From: Pyropia haitanensis
Lineage: Eukaryota > Rhodophyta > Bangiophyceae > Bangiales > Bangiaceae
NCBI GenBank assembly: GCA_008729055.1
Contig: SDUX01000006.1
Coordinates: 3,336,842 to 3,400,841, forward strand
Length of the DNA stretch: 64,000 nucleotides
Reading direction: 5' to 3'
Shown here: positions 21,513-31,993 of the stretch, piece after piece
Position numbering within the stretch: the first letter of the stretch is position 1
How the letters are laid out: every line of letters starts with the position of its first letter
The notes under the pieces: model-generated
The model's input: only the letters and a program-made list of their open reading frames with translations
Told to the model about the DNA's origin: nothing
Databases searched by the model: none
Position numbers and translations under genes: made by a program

Positions 21513-24220
21513 GGCGACGGCTGCGGTGGGAGCGCGTCCCTCCGCCACGCCACCGCCGCGGTGACCGCCGCCGCCGCCGCCGCCGCGCCGTCGGCACTGA
21601 GCGCCCGCACCGCTGACCCGATTCCCCACTGTACCTACCCAGAGACACCCGGCGGTCGTGCCACCGCGCGAGAGAGAGGGCCGCCCGGCGTCTACCCCCC
21701 CGCGCGCTGCCGCACACCCACCGCCGCGGGCGTGCGCGGCAGGCGCCTTGACCTCACCGCCGGCGGCGCGTCGACACCCGCCGCGCGCGCGCACGTCGCC
21801 GCACGCGCGCGCACCGGGGCGGGGGCGCGGCGGTTGCCGCCCCCCCCACGGCCCGCGGGGCGCGGGCGGCTCGGCATGGCACCCAATTTACGCCGCCGCC
21901 GACCGCGGCCACTGCCCTCTGTAGCGAGGCGACGCCTCCGCCCCCAGATGCCGGGCGTGCGCGTCGTCTGCCGTGGGGACGAGAGACACTGGGCGGGTAG
22001 CCGCGCGGCGCGCGCACGCACTGCGCACCACCGCCGCGGCCGCCGCGCTGCCCCACCACCGACCCCGACCGCGGCAGGGCGTCCGCGGACGGGGCGCGGC
22101 GGTGCACGCCGCCGCGCCACAGCACAGGCGCAGCCACGCCGCGACGAGCCGCGCACGCTGCCGGCGGCACCCCACGCGCACCCGTACGGGCAGCAGTTCC
22201 CCCCCCCTTTCCCCCCCTCGCGGGCGTGCACGCCGAGGCGCCAAAAAAGGATGCGCGGCTGCCCGCCTCTGCGGGCACGCGCTGCGCCAAACAAAGAGAA
22301 GAGCAAGCGCCGCCGCCGCACCGCCACACCCCACGCCGCACCCCCACGCGGCGGCCGCCACGCCCCGCGCGTGCGGCCGCCACGCCCCGCGCGTGCGGCC
22401 GCCACGCCCCGCGCGTGCGGCCGCCACGCCCCGCGCGTGCGACCGCCACGCCCCGCGCGTGCGGCCGCCCCCAGCCGCTGCGTGCCTGCCGCGGCGGCCC
22501 TACCGTGCCGCGCCGCCGCCGCACCGGCGTCTGCCCGCACCGCGCGCACAACCAGTGCGGGCGGCGGCCGCGCCCGGCACACCGCCACGCCCCGTCCCCA
22601 GTGACGTGGGCCACGGGCGCGCCGCGCCTGGCCGCCTGCCCGCCGCGTCCCCGTCAGCACGCTGGCCGGGCTCACCGCCCGCCCCCCTGCCGTGGCGGCG
22701 GCGGCGGCCGCCGCGAGCGACAGACCGGCGGCGGCCGCCCTCAAGCGCACCCGCGTCCCCCCCCCACGGCCACGGGCGCGCCTGTCGCCGATACCATCCT
22801 CCCCCCCGCCGCGCTCCTCCCGCCGACGCGGCCAGTGTCGGTTGCGCGGCGCCCCTCCCCCCCCCCCCCCCGGGCCGACTGGCCCGGCCGGCCGGAACTG
22901 GGTGATCAGTCGTCGGCCGGCGCGCCGCGGCTCGTCCCGTCGGGTCGAGCCGCGGCAGCGCTTCTCCTCCCCCCCCCCACCCGCGCACCTCTTTTTTTGG
23001 TGGCTCACAGGTGGTCGTGACCCTTGACTTTCTCCTTCCACCGCCCACGCGCCCCCTCCCCCCCTCCCCTTGCCCGCCACCTCCCCCTTGGCGCACCACT
23101 CACCCAGCCAAACGAGCCACGGCGCATCTCCCTCACCCACCATCCCCGGGGTTGGTCCCCCGCTGGCGCTGCGGCAGTTCCGCCGCGGCCGCGTGCGGCG
23201 CCCACCACCCGGCCGCCCCCGCGCGGCCAGCGGCCACCCCCCCCCCCGCCCTCCCCGCCTCCCTGCCGCCGCCGCCGCCCGGCGGGTAGGCCAGGGACGT
23301 GCCCACTGAGGAGCGGGGCGCGCCTCCCCCCGCCTCGTACCAGTCTCCAGCCGGGGTGGGCAACCCACTGCCGCCGCGGCCGCCGCGGCCGCCGCGGCGC
23401 GGCCGCACGCGGGCGCCGCCGCGGGCCACCAGACGCCACCACTGCGGGCGCCGGCTCCCGCCGCGGCCGACCGCCCGCCACGCGCACTGCGCCGACAGGT
23501 GTGGGGCGCCGCGCGGCGCGGCGGCGCCTCTTCCCCCCCCCACTCCCTGCCCCCGTCAGCACCCCTACTATTCCCCCCCCTCCCCCCCCCCCCCCCCCTC
23601 CACAAGCCAAACCCCCCCCCCCCCCCCACAGGCCAAACCCCCGCCCCCTACCCGCCATCCCCCTCCACTACCCCGCCGCCCACCTCGCGTCCGTCCCCTC
23701 CTCCACCGCCGCGTCGGCGGCGGCCACGGGCGCCACCACGGGGCGCGCGCCGACGGGGCGCGCCGCCGCCGCCGCCGCGCGCGCGGCCGTTGCGGGCGGA
23801 CCGCCCGCACCACGCGACGGCGGGCGCACTGCCGGCCGGCCGGGCGGCACGCGTGGCCGCTGGGCCAACGGCCGCCGCTGCCGCCACGGCGCGCGGGGGG
23901 GCGGGGGGGGCGGGGTTGGCCGCCGCGCGGGGCGGTTCATTTTTTTTTTTTTTTTTGCGGTACACCCAGACGGCGGGGGTCACCGGCGCCGCGGCGGCCG
24001 CGGCGACGGCGGCTGCCGCCGGCTCGCCCTGCCAGACACCCGCGGTCGGCGGCCGCGGGGACCCGCCCGCCGCCGCCTTCTTAACCCCGCACGGCCACCG
24101 GTGTGGACTCTTGCCGGGCCTCTGGTGTGCACCCGCGGTCTTGCCGGCCCGCTGCGCTCTTCCTGTCTCTCCGCCCTGTGCTTCACGCCCCCTCCCCCTC
24201 TGCCGCACGCCGTGCCCACC
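19989..24220. other. 4.2 kb without a supportable gene
   Basis: Contents: a pyrimidine tract 20,690-20,930 rich in CCCTTTT blocks; T-runs at ~20,227-20,257 and 23,939-23,956; GGC repeats at 21,440-21,520; five 22-bp repeats at 22,351; C- and G-rich blocks. Frames of several hundred codons are open on both strands, but none shows a domain, and their translations are Arg/Pro/Ala or Gly low complexity. A poorly conserved spliced gene cannot be excluded. The last 250 bp should contain the promoter of the kelch-like gene. Confidence 0.45.
22351..22469. repeat. 22-bp tandem repeat, five copies plus a partial
   Basis: Units of 22 bp begin at 22351, 22373, 22395, 22417 and 22439; only the fifth carries a substitution (gcgacc for gcggcc). 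Because 22 is not a multiple of three, each unit is read in a new frame, which argues against coding. Confidence 0.9.
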
Positions 24221-26032
24221 ATGACGTCTGAGCGCCTGCCACCACCACCGCCGCCGCCGTCACCCCGCCGTCGGCTTGCCGCGGCGGCCGCCACCGCCGC
24301 CGCGGGCGTCGTCCTTGCCGCCGCCACCGCCACGCCCACAGCCGCGGCGACCGGCGCGGCGCGCCCCACCCCCACTGCCCCCTGGTCGTGGGAGTACCTC
24401 GGCGGTGACCTCGCCGCCGCCGCGGCGCCCGGCACCCCCCCCGCCGCGGGCGACGGGGGCATCGCGTCGTGGGCCACCCCCGCGGGCCTCTACGCGCTGC
24501 TGCACCCGGCGGAACGGCCGGGCGCGTCGGAGCTGCGCCGCTGGGAGCCGGCGGAGGGGTACTGGGCGACGGTGGGGGTGGCCAACACGGGCGGCGTCGG
24601 CGATGACGGCGGCGGTGGCGGCGGCGGTGGCGGCCGCGCGGGCAGGCGGGCGGCGCCCGTCGATGGGGGGGGGCACGGCCGCGTTGCGCCCACGGCGGTG
24701 GTGGGCGGCGCCACCGCGGGGGACGCCGCGGGCGTTGCGGGCGGCCGGCTGTGGCTGTGGGGTGGCATCCGGACCGCCCCGCCGTACGGCCCCTCCGACG
24801 GCCTCTACCAGTACACGCCTGCCGGCCCCGCCGGCGGCGACGGCAGCTGGACCCGCCTCGCCGGCACCTCCCCCGCCGCCGCTGCCGCGGCCCCCCCCTG
24901 TGATGCCGACGCCGCGGCCGCCCCCTGCGCGGGCACCCCCGGCGCGGTCCTCGTCTTTGCGCCCGCCTCGGGCTCCCTCTACCTCCTCCTCCCCTCCACC
25001 GGCGACGGCGCCGGCGGCGGCGCGGGCCTCGCGCTCTGGCGCTACGGCCTCGGCGGCGGCGGCGCCGGCCGCGGCTGGTCGCGGGTGACGCCCGGTGGCA
25101 CCCCCCCCGCGCCGCTCCCGTCGCTGGCGACAGGCGCGGACGGGTCGGCGCTCGCGGCGGTCGCCCACCGGGATACGCTCATCGTGCTGCGGCGGCCGTC
25201 GCCGGGGGGGCGGGCGGAGTTTTGGCTCGTCTCCGGCCTGTGGACGGCGGCGCCCGCGTGGCGCCGCGTGCGGGGGCGCGCGGCGGTCGCGGCGGCGGCG
25301 TTGTTGCTGACGCCGTACGGGCGGTTTTGGGATGGGGACCGGTTCTTGTTGGGCTACGTGCCGGGCTCGTTGGCGACCGTGCCGGGCGGGCCGCCCGCCA
25401 TGGGCGATGAGGACGATGACGATGCGGGCGGGGGTGGTGGTGGGGGTGGTGCTGGCGCCGGCCTGCCCGGCCTGACGGTCGGCTGGGGCGGCGGCCGCGG
25501 CGCGCACCGGCCGCTGGCCGACGTGGACCGGTGGGTGGTGCTCGACGCGGCGACGCTCGCCGCCGCCGCGATCGAGGCGCCCGGCCTGCCGCACAACGAG
25601 TCGGCGCTCGCCGCGGCCGCCGCGGCGGTCGGCACCACCCCCGACGCGTACGGCGGGTACTATGACGATGGCGGGGAGGAGGGGGGGCCACCCACGGGGG
25701 GGGCCCGCGTGCTGCTCGGCGGCAGCCCGCTGCGCCGCGTCGCGCCGCACACGGGGGGGGGGCTGGTGCGGGTGACGCCGCCGCCGCCGCCGCCGGGGGG
25801 GGGGGGGGGGGGGGGGGAGGAGGAGCTGCTCGTCGGCCACCTCGCGGGGGGGGTGGTGGGGGGGTGGCCGACGGGGGGGCTGCTGCGGGTGGTGTGGCAC
25901 CGGGACGCGCTCGTCGCGGCGGTGGGGGGGGGGGGAGGGGGCGGAAGGGGGGGGGGACTGAGCCGGAGGGGGAGAAGGGGGGGGGGGGTGGGGGGGGGTG
26001 AGGGGGGAGAGGCGCTTGTAGGTGTGTCTTGA
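24221..26032 (+). CDS. secreted kelch-like beta-propeller protein
   Basis: Predicted 603 aa. The ATG at 24221 follows a pyrimidine-rich leader and opens MTSERLPPP, an Arg cluster and an Ala/Val hydrophobic stretch (~residues 17-40), a likely signal peptide. The body has kelch/galactose-oxidase-like blades. These are strands ending in Gly-Gly followed by Trp/Tyr spacings, for example RLWLWGGIRTAPPYG, GLYQYTPAG, GSLYLLLPS and AEFWLVSGLW. A candidate N-glycosylation site is HNES near residue 455. An acidic DEDDDD patch follows AMG near residue 390. The C-terminus crosses several G runs (25797-25819, 25926 onward), so the last ~50 residues may be in the wrong frame; a stop at 25959 is an alternative. 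The ligand and function are unknown. Confidence 0.65.
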   Translation: MTSERLPPPPPPPSPRRRLAAAAATAAAGVVLAAATATPTAAATGAARPTPTAPWSWEYLGGDLAAAAAPGTPPAAGDGGIASWATPAGLYALLHPAERPGASELRRWEPAEGYWATVGVANTGGVGDDGGGGGGGGGRAGRRAAPVDGGGHGRVAPTAVVGGATAGDAAGVAGGRLWLWGGIRTAPPYGPSDGLYQYTPAGPAGGDGSWTRLAGTSPAAAAAAPPCDADAAAAPCAGTPGAVLVFAPASGSLYLLLPSTGDGAGGGAGLALWRYGLGGGGAGRGWSRVTPGGTPPAPLPSLATGADGSALAAVAHRDTLIVLRRPSPGGRAEFWLVSGLWTAAPAWRRVRGRAAVAAAALLLTPYGRFWDGDRFLLGYVPGSLATVPGGPPAMGDEDDDDAGGGGGGGGAGAGLPGLTVGWGGGRGAHRPLADVDRWVVLDAATLAAAAIEAPGLPHNESALAAAAAAVGTTPDAYGGYYDDGGEEGGPPTGGARVLLGGSPLRRVAPHTGGGLVRVTPPPPPPGGGGGGGEEELLVGHLAGGVVGGWPTGGLLRVVWHRDALVAAVGGGGGGGRGGGLSRRGRRGGGVGGGEGGEALVGVS

Positions 26033-26668
26033 GCCCGGCTGTGGCTCGTTACCAACCTTTGGCGCAAGCCGTGCGGGGTACCAGACGCGGCAGGGGCGGG
26101 TGCGCACGGTGTCGGCGCCCGGCGATTGCAACGCTGGTCAAACTGGACGCGCCTCTGCCCGTGCCGACACAACCTGTGGCAGTGCACGGGTCTGGGGGGC
26201 AGGGCTGTTGTGCCACCCCGAGCGGGCCTCGCTACGCCGGCGGACAATGGGGGATGGTTGCGGGCGGTGAACGAGATACGAGTGGAGATGGCGCGGGCCC
26301 GTGCGGCGCGGGGCGGCCCTACGGTCGCGGCCGCCCCGTCGATAAAAATAGCCGTCGGCCCGTGAAAAAACGCCGGTGTGTGCGCACGTGAACGATGTTT
26401 CGTGCGTGCAAGTGGGCCGCCGGATCAAAACTTGGCAACTCGTTCTCGATCTCGTTCCGAGCGCGCCACCAACGATCAATCTGTGGCGATGCAGACGACC
26501 CGCAGCGCGGATCCTCACTGGACGTACCGGCTGTAAAAGCAAGATTTGGGAGTCCACCTCGGAAGCTGTCGAGCCTCCGATCGGCACCGCTCCCGCGCTC
26601 CTTGCACATGTGCGCAGAGAGGTACACGGAGGACGACTGTTTCCCCACCTTCAAGTGGACGGAAATGC

Positions 26669-26672
26669 AAAA
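26669..26672 (-). terminator. candidate RNA polymerase III terminator
   Basis: A T4 tract on the minus strand, 28 nt past the 3' end of the tRNA-Ser gene, and the first such tract after it. Four Ts are a minimal pol III terminator. Confidence 0.45.
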
Positions 26673-26699
26673 CGACACTGTTGTCCGGTGTATAGCCTT

Positions 26700-26793
26700 C
26701 GCGTCCTGCAGGAGTCACTTTCATTTTCGAACCTGCGCGGGATGAACCCAACAGATTTCGAGTCTGTCGCCTTAACCGCTCGGCCAAAGACGC
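26700..26793 (-). tRNA. tRNA-Ser(CGA) with a 12-nt insertion in the T-loop
   Basis: On the minus strand the cloverleaf is complete. The acceptor GCGTCTT (26793-26787) pairs with AGGACGC (26707-26701; one G-T pair), with discriminator G at 26700. The A box is TGGCCGAGCGG. The anticodon stem is ACAGA/TCTGT around CTCGAAA, giving anticodon CGA (26758-26760). A long variable arm (TGGG/TCCC) is typical of tRNA-Ser. The T-stem is GCAGG/CCTGC. The T-loop (26713-26731) is 19 nt instead of 7, starting TTCGAA and ending CT. Removing 12 nt restores TTCGAAT and an 82-nt tRNA, the usual serine length. UCG is a frequent codon in these GC-rich genes. Ectopic tRNA introns are known in red algae (Cyanidioschyzon). 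A pseudogene is the alternative, but all stems are intact. Confidence 0.85.
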
Positions 26794-28150
26794 TCACACG
26801 CGACGATTAGAAAAAAATCACTGTACAATAATCAGCTTACTATGTGGTCTGGCGGTCAATCTCATTGAGTGTCTTTCTGAAAGTGCCATTAAGACGGGGC
26901 CTCTACGAAAAGTTTCACGGCGTATCCACCCATCCGGGCGGCACAAACAGAGAGCTTCAGCAGGAAGGATCTGGCAAGAGATCTCGATAATTTCTCGGTA
27001 GCGTGGCAGCAGACTTTTCTTACCAGAACTGAGGCTGCGGGACCTTCAGCAGGTACCAAATCTCGTTATGGAAAACTCCACGTTGCGTGGATGTAGTTGA
27101 CATGAAACGTGGAGCGAACAGCACGTCCCTGCCGGAAGGGAGCCGCCCCAGATCGGTCGCCCGCCGAGGAATGCATTGCGTCGCCAAGAAGGACAGGTCC
27201 TGCAGCGGGAGACAGGCGTGGTGCGGAGGCGTTGGGCGGGCACACTGGCGGAGGAGGCAGCGTGAGGCGATTGTGTCTCGTCGGACCTCGCCACTTCGAT
27301 TTACCGCGCGTCGCTGGACTGGGCGCGACGCAGCGCCGTTCGCCGCCAACAATTGTTGCTCAGCACCACACGTGTCCTCCTCCCCATACCGAGATCCACG
27401 TCGTTATACGGGGCCACGTAAGGGTTTTTTCCTCACCAGACCTCGTTCAGCGGAGACTACGTGGCAAACGTGTCAAGCATACAACGAGATCTTGCCGAGA
27501 TCTGTACCTGCTGAAGCTCTCAAATATCCGTAACCATGGTGGTCTTCCATAGACGATTCAATTAGTGACGCACCCAAAAAATGCGATTTTTTGAACAAAG
27601 TGATGAAGATCGACGAGCCGTTTCAGTTGTCCGTCTTTTTTTTTGTGCTCTCATCCTCGCGTTTAGTCACTGCTGCTGTTTTCCACACGAAGAGGTTACA
27701 CAAATGACGAAAGAGCGCTCATCTTCGGGGTACCAGAAGCCCGCTATCAGTAGGGTGGCTGGAAGGGGGGGGGGATCATGCGGACCCAACTCTGCGCAGA
27801 CGCTCTTGTGAAGCACCCTTGTGTTGGGCCGTTGGCGCATGTCGATCTGGGTGACATTGGAGCACACAATCTTTGAAGGCCCGTATCTCGATTTGACCTT
27901 GCTCCCTAAAATTAAGAATTCTATTGTCACCCGCCACAAGTCTCTTTCTGCAATATACTTTGATTTTCAGTTCTTTCAAAATTCGAGGGTCAAGCCAAAT
28001 TAGTGCTCGGTACTGTACACGACCTTGAACGAGTGCCGTCTTCACCCCCCCCTTCCTCCGTCACCTTCGTGCTCGTTTCCGCCGCGCGCTCCCTCTTCCG
28101 CGGTGGGGCATCCTTCCCCCCCGCGCCCCCCCCCTCGTGCGTCTCTGCCC

Positions 28151-29067
28151 ATGGCACCCCCTCCCCCATCCCCCATCACGCGGCTTGACCTGCGGCAGCT
28201 CTACCGTGCGCTGCTGCGCGCGCACGCGGCGGCGCCGCCGCCGGCGCCGTCGGCCACCGTCACCCTCGCCGCCTACCGCGCCGCCCTGTACGCTGGTGGG
28301 GGCGGCCGCCGTCCGTCGTATGGTGATTGGTCTGCGAGAGGTGGGGGGGTGGGGGGAGGGGGGGGTGCGTCTGCACTTGATCCACCGAGTCTGGCTAACT
28401 CGTTTCCTTGTCGCTCTGACGCGTTTGGTGCGGGGTGCGGGTCTGTCTCCTCTCCCCCCTCGTCGGCCCCCCCCTCGCATCTGCACCCTGCGTTTTCTGC
28501 TCGCGCCGTTCTTCCGCTTGCATCCTCCTCCCGCCCCCTCCTCTTTGTTGTTTCGTTGGCGCTCGATGGCCCTCACGGGCATCGGCGGCACGCGCGCACC
28601 TCGTTTGCTCCTCTTGCCCCTCTCCCCGTGACGCGCCGCAGGCGCGAGCGGGACCCCGCCGCCGCCCGCCGGCGCTACTACGACGGCCTCCACCAGCTGG
28701 GCGCTGCCAAGCGGGCGGCCGCGCTGGCCAAGCTGCTCCGCCCCGCGCCGGCCGACGCGACGCTGCGCGCGGCGCGGCGTGGCGGGGCCCAGGCGGGGGG
28801 GGGGTGCCGCCCACCGCACGGTGAGGGGGGCGAGCTGGGGGGTGGGCTGCGGCGAGAGGAGGTGGGGGGGGGGGGGAAGGTGGGGGCGCGTGTGGCGGTG
28901 GCTGGGCACGGCGCCGACGATTGGGGGGGGTTGTCATCATGCAGCGTTTCGGGGTGGGGGCTGGGGCGGCGGCGGGATGGTGTGTGTGGGGATTGGGCGC
29001 GAGCGTGGGGCCCTCCTTTTGGTCAGGCTTGTCGGCGGCGCAGGCGGACCTGGCCGCGGCCGAGTAG
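28151..29067 (+). CDS. LYR-motif (Complex1_LYR-like) protein, three exons
   Basis: My exon model is 28151-28317, 28642-28820 and 29027-29067, giving 387 nt or 128 aa. The start is MAPPPPSPITRLDL. The LYR motif is in QLYRALLRAHAA, followed by TLAAYRAALYAG. Exon 2 supplies RERDPAAARRRYYDG and LHQLGAAKRAAALAKLL, like the C-terminal helices of LYR proteins. Exon 3 ends QADLAAAE. Introns: 28318-28641 (GTATGG to CGCAG) and 28821-29026 (GTGAGG to a CCTTTTGGTCAG acceptor). Both preserve frame. LYR proteins are small mitochondrial factors for Fe-S protein or respiratory complex assembly that bind acyl carrier protein. Which member this is cannot be told. The intron 2 borders are strong; other donors for intron 1 (for example 28288) are possible. 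Confidence 0.6.
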
Positions 29068-31513
29068 ACGGAGCGGTGGGGAGTGCCCCCGTCTGTCGGC
29101 ACGACGGCCGTGCCCGCGGTGGTGGCGGCGGCGGCGGCGACGGCGGCGGCAGCGACGGCGGTCGACAGCCACCGCACCTGAACGTGAGGGGTGGCGCGCC
29201 GCGGACGCGCGAGCCGGCCAGCGGGGAAGCGCGGGGGAGTCACGGGGCCGGGCGGTCGTGGCCCGTTGGGCACTGCCCGCGTGTGCTGGCCGACGGTCGG
29301 CGTGGCCACCCATCCGCTGGGAGGCCAGCGCCTGGGGGTCGTGGCGCTTCATGACCGCGTCTGGGGCCGCCGCCTGCCGCTGCAGCCCCGAGCGTCGGGG
29401 GGACTGCCGCCAGACGGTGGCCCCCGACAGAGTCGGCAAGACCGGACCGGGCGTGGCGGCCGCCGTTGCCGCCGGCAGCGCCGTCGTGTGGGCCGGCCGC
29501 CGCCCTATGCCGTCCCGGTAGCGAGCTGCCCGCCCGCACACAGTGTGCCGCACACACCGTGGTAGGGGGGGGGGGGGGGGGGGGTGCGCCCGCGACGTGT
29601 GCCCGCGTGGCGTGGCTGGGGCGGGGCTCCGACGGCGGTTGCGCGGGGGGGGGGGGCGGCGCTCCGTGGTGTCGGCCGGCCGCCAAGGAGGCGGTGGGGG
29701 GGCGGGGGGGACGTCCCCCGCCCGCGGCGCTGTCCCCCTTTCCCGCGCTCTAGGTCTGGGGCGGCGTGGTTTGGCCGCCGTGAGCACGCGGCGCGGGATG
29801 GCGGCCGCTGCGGGACGCTGGGGGGGGAGGTGGGCAGTCGCCAGCCGAGGAGGGGGGCGCTTGCGCCGCCTGCGTTTTTGTTGTTTTTGTTGTTGTTGCC
29901 CTTGTCGCGCGTGGTCCATCCGCTTGTGGCTCCCCAGGCAAACAGGGGGCGTTCCCACGATGGGCGGAGAAGAAAACAAAAGGCAGCGCTGCACTGCCCA
30001 GGTGGCCAGCTCGTGCCACAGCAACCCCGTCCCCGCCCCCCCACGCGCGCCGTCGGGCACGCGACGAGCGGCCGGCCCGTCCGAAGGCGGGACGCTGGTG
30101 CACCGGTCGTGGCGACCGCGGCGCTCCTCACGGTGGGACCGGCGGTACGTGGCGGCGGGGGCGGGACCGGCGCGGCGGACGCGGCGGCCGCCGCGACGCA
30201 CGCACCGGCCGACAGCGCAACGACAATGGTGGCGGGCGGGGACGCTGGGCGGTTCGGGGGGCGGCCGCGCCGCGCTGGGTGGCGTTGACCAGGTCGGCCA
30301 CCCACCGCCGGTCGGCGGCGGGGCGGACGTGAACAAACGCGGCGGCGGCGCCCCGCGGGAGCTCCCGCCCTCCGCACCCGGCCGATCAGACAGCAGGGCA
30401 CCGGACCGGGCGGCGTGGGGGGGGCAGGGGGGGGCGAGGGGGGGAAGCGGCCATCCCCCACCAAAGCACCAGCAAGAACCGCACGGACCGCACGGCCAGT
30501 GCGCGCGCCCACACCACGAGCACCCCCCACGGCAAACGCCGCTCGTCGGCGACGACGGCCACCACCCACCACCGCGGGCCCGCACCGCCGCCAGCGGCGG
30601 AACCACCGCCCGCCGCAGCGGCGGCCGACGCGCCACCGGCGGAGGATGAATGACGTCCCGCCCGACGCGCCGGCCGGCCGCCGCCAGGGCGCCGCCACCA
30701 GGCACGCCGACGCCGCCAGGCACGCCGCCGCCGCCAGGCGAGCCCCCATCCTCGGCCGCCGCCACGTTGACGGCGGCTGTCTGTCAAACGACGGGAGTGG
30801 TCGCGACCATGGCGGCAACGTTGGCGGGGTGGGCGCGGGCGGCAGCAGGCTCCGCTCCGTGCAGCCAACAGCTCGCGCCAAACTCGGCAGGCGTGTGCTG
30901 GGAGCTCACGCCCCGGCACGATCCGTTTGCTCCTCAAATGTACTTACCGTCATCTGTCAACGCGTGGCACACCCCGCGGGGACGCCCTCCCACAGATCCC
31001 GCGCGCTCGGCGCACCTCGCACGGCACCCCGCGGCGCGCATCGCCCGCACGACGCGCCCACGCACGGCCGCCGCACGTCGTGTGCCGGCTGCGCAGCTCC
31101 CGCTCGTCTCGCCCGTTGGGCCGTCAACGGGAAATCTGGGCAAGCCCCGGCCGCAGCTGTGCGTGTGGGTGGGGGAGGTGCAGAATCTTTCCGTTGTGGC
31201 CTGGCGTGGCGGAGCTGGCACGCTGAGCTGTGGGGACCAGGGGGTGTGCTCCCTGGCTCTCACACCCGCGTGTCCCCTCTGTCGGCTGGGCGGTTGGCTT
31301 GCAGGCGCACGCTGCCAGGAAGCGCTGCGGACACGCCCCCCTCCTGGTTTGTTGGCTTGGTCGCACGCGCCGCCCGCCTGGACCGTGCCTTCCCACGCCT
31401 TTGCCCCGTTGCTTGCCCTTCCCCACCGTCTCACCCCAGAGTCCCTTGCAGCTTCCCTGCCCTGTCAAGCGCCCCCCCCTTCTCCTCTTCTCCCTCCTCC
31501 CGCCTCGCCCACC
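29068..31513. other. 2.4 kb without a supportable gene
   Basis: Mixed GC-rich DNA with poly-G blocks (for example 29,563-29,584). Long minus-strand frames (29,505-30,881 and 29,023-30,765) translate to Arg/Pro/Gly sequence without domains. One of them contains an Ala/Cys-rich segment starting MGARLAAAACLAASACL that resembles a leader peptide. An isolated strong donor-like GTAAGT lies on the minus strand at 30947-30942. A minus-strand spliced gene is conceivable but not shown. Confidence 0.4.
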
Positions 31514-31582
31514 ATGGCCTTTGTCCCGGTGGCCGCCGCGCCGTGCCTCCCCGCCAGCCGCTCCGCCTTTGTGTGCGCCAAG

Positions 31583-31614
<32 letters not shown>

Positions 31615-31993
31615 GGGCCGGTCCCGGCGGGCCGGCACCCCCCCCCCCCCGCAGATGGTGGCGCTGCCGCTGCTGGGGGAGGTGGACCCCGCCTCGCTCG
31701 CCCTCACCGCCGCCGAAGTCGCCGTCGCGGTCGCGGTCGGGTCGGTCATCTTCAAGTTTGGGGCGGGCCTCGTGTCGGCGCTCAACGCCCCCCCGCCAGA
31801 GGATACGGCCGCCTCGCGCCGCGCCGCGGCCGAGGCGTACGATGGCGTCCTCGGCCTGTCGGGGATGAAGCCCGAGGCCAAGAAGCGCGTGTCGGTGGCG
31901 ATGAAGACGGTCAAGCCGACGCCGCGCGACACGACGGCGTCGTCGTTGGCGGCGCTCGAGTCCCAGGCGCAGGCCATGTTTCCCAAGGAGTGA
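31514..31993 (+). CDS. small plastid-type membrane protein, unknown function
   Basis: Predicted 159 aa, intronless; the ATG is in an ACCATGG context. The N-terminus (MAFVPVAAAPCLPASRSAF, then VCAKPAAAAA) is rich in Ala, Ser and Arg without acids, and has an early Phe as in red algal plastid transit peptides. One membrane-spanning segment follows (~residues 68-93, from ALTAAEVAVAVAVGSVIFKF). The C-terminal ~60 residues are soluble and charged (SGMKPEAKKRVSVAMKTVKP) and end FPKE. The size and single span suggest a subunit or anchor of a thylakoid or envelope complex, but I recognise no family. The next gene downstream also has a plastid-type leader. Confidence 0.7.

Larger units (their letters stand above)
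26033..28150. other. low-GC intergenic island carrying a tRNA gene
   Basis: About 2 kb of near-balanced composition, unlike the flanking genes, with stop codons in all frames. It holds the tRNA-Ser gene at 26,700-26,793. Small frames (for example + 27,109-27,552 and - 27,020-27,352) have no recognisable domain. I see no terminal repeats or reverse transcriptase/transposase motifs. The last ~130 bp are pyrimidine-rich and lead into the LYR gene. Confidence 0.55.

Noticed and set aside
22351..22469. CRISPR-like or protein repeat interpretation of the 22-bp array
   Set aside because: There are no spacers, and the unit is not a multiple of three. It is a simple tandem repeat in a eukaryotic genome.
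21692..23629. 645-codon minus-strand frame
   Set aside because: Its sequence is Gly/Arg/Ala low complexity and crosses the 22-bp array and several homopolymers. No motif is recognisable.
26033..28020. Transposable element remnant in the low-GC island
   Set aside because: I found no terminal repeats, target-site duplications, or reverse transcriptase/transposase motifs.
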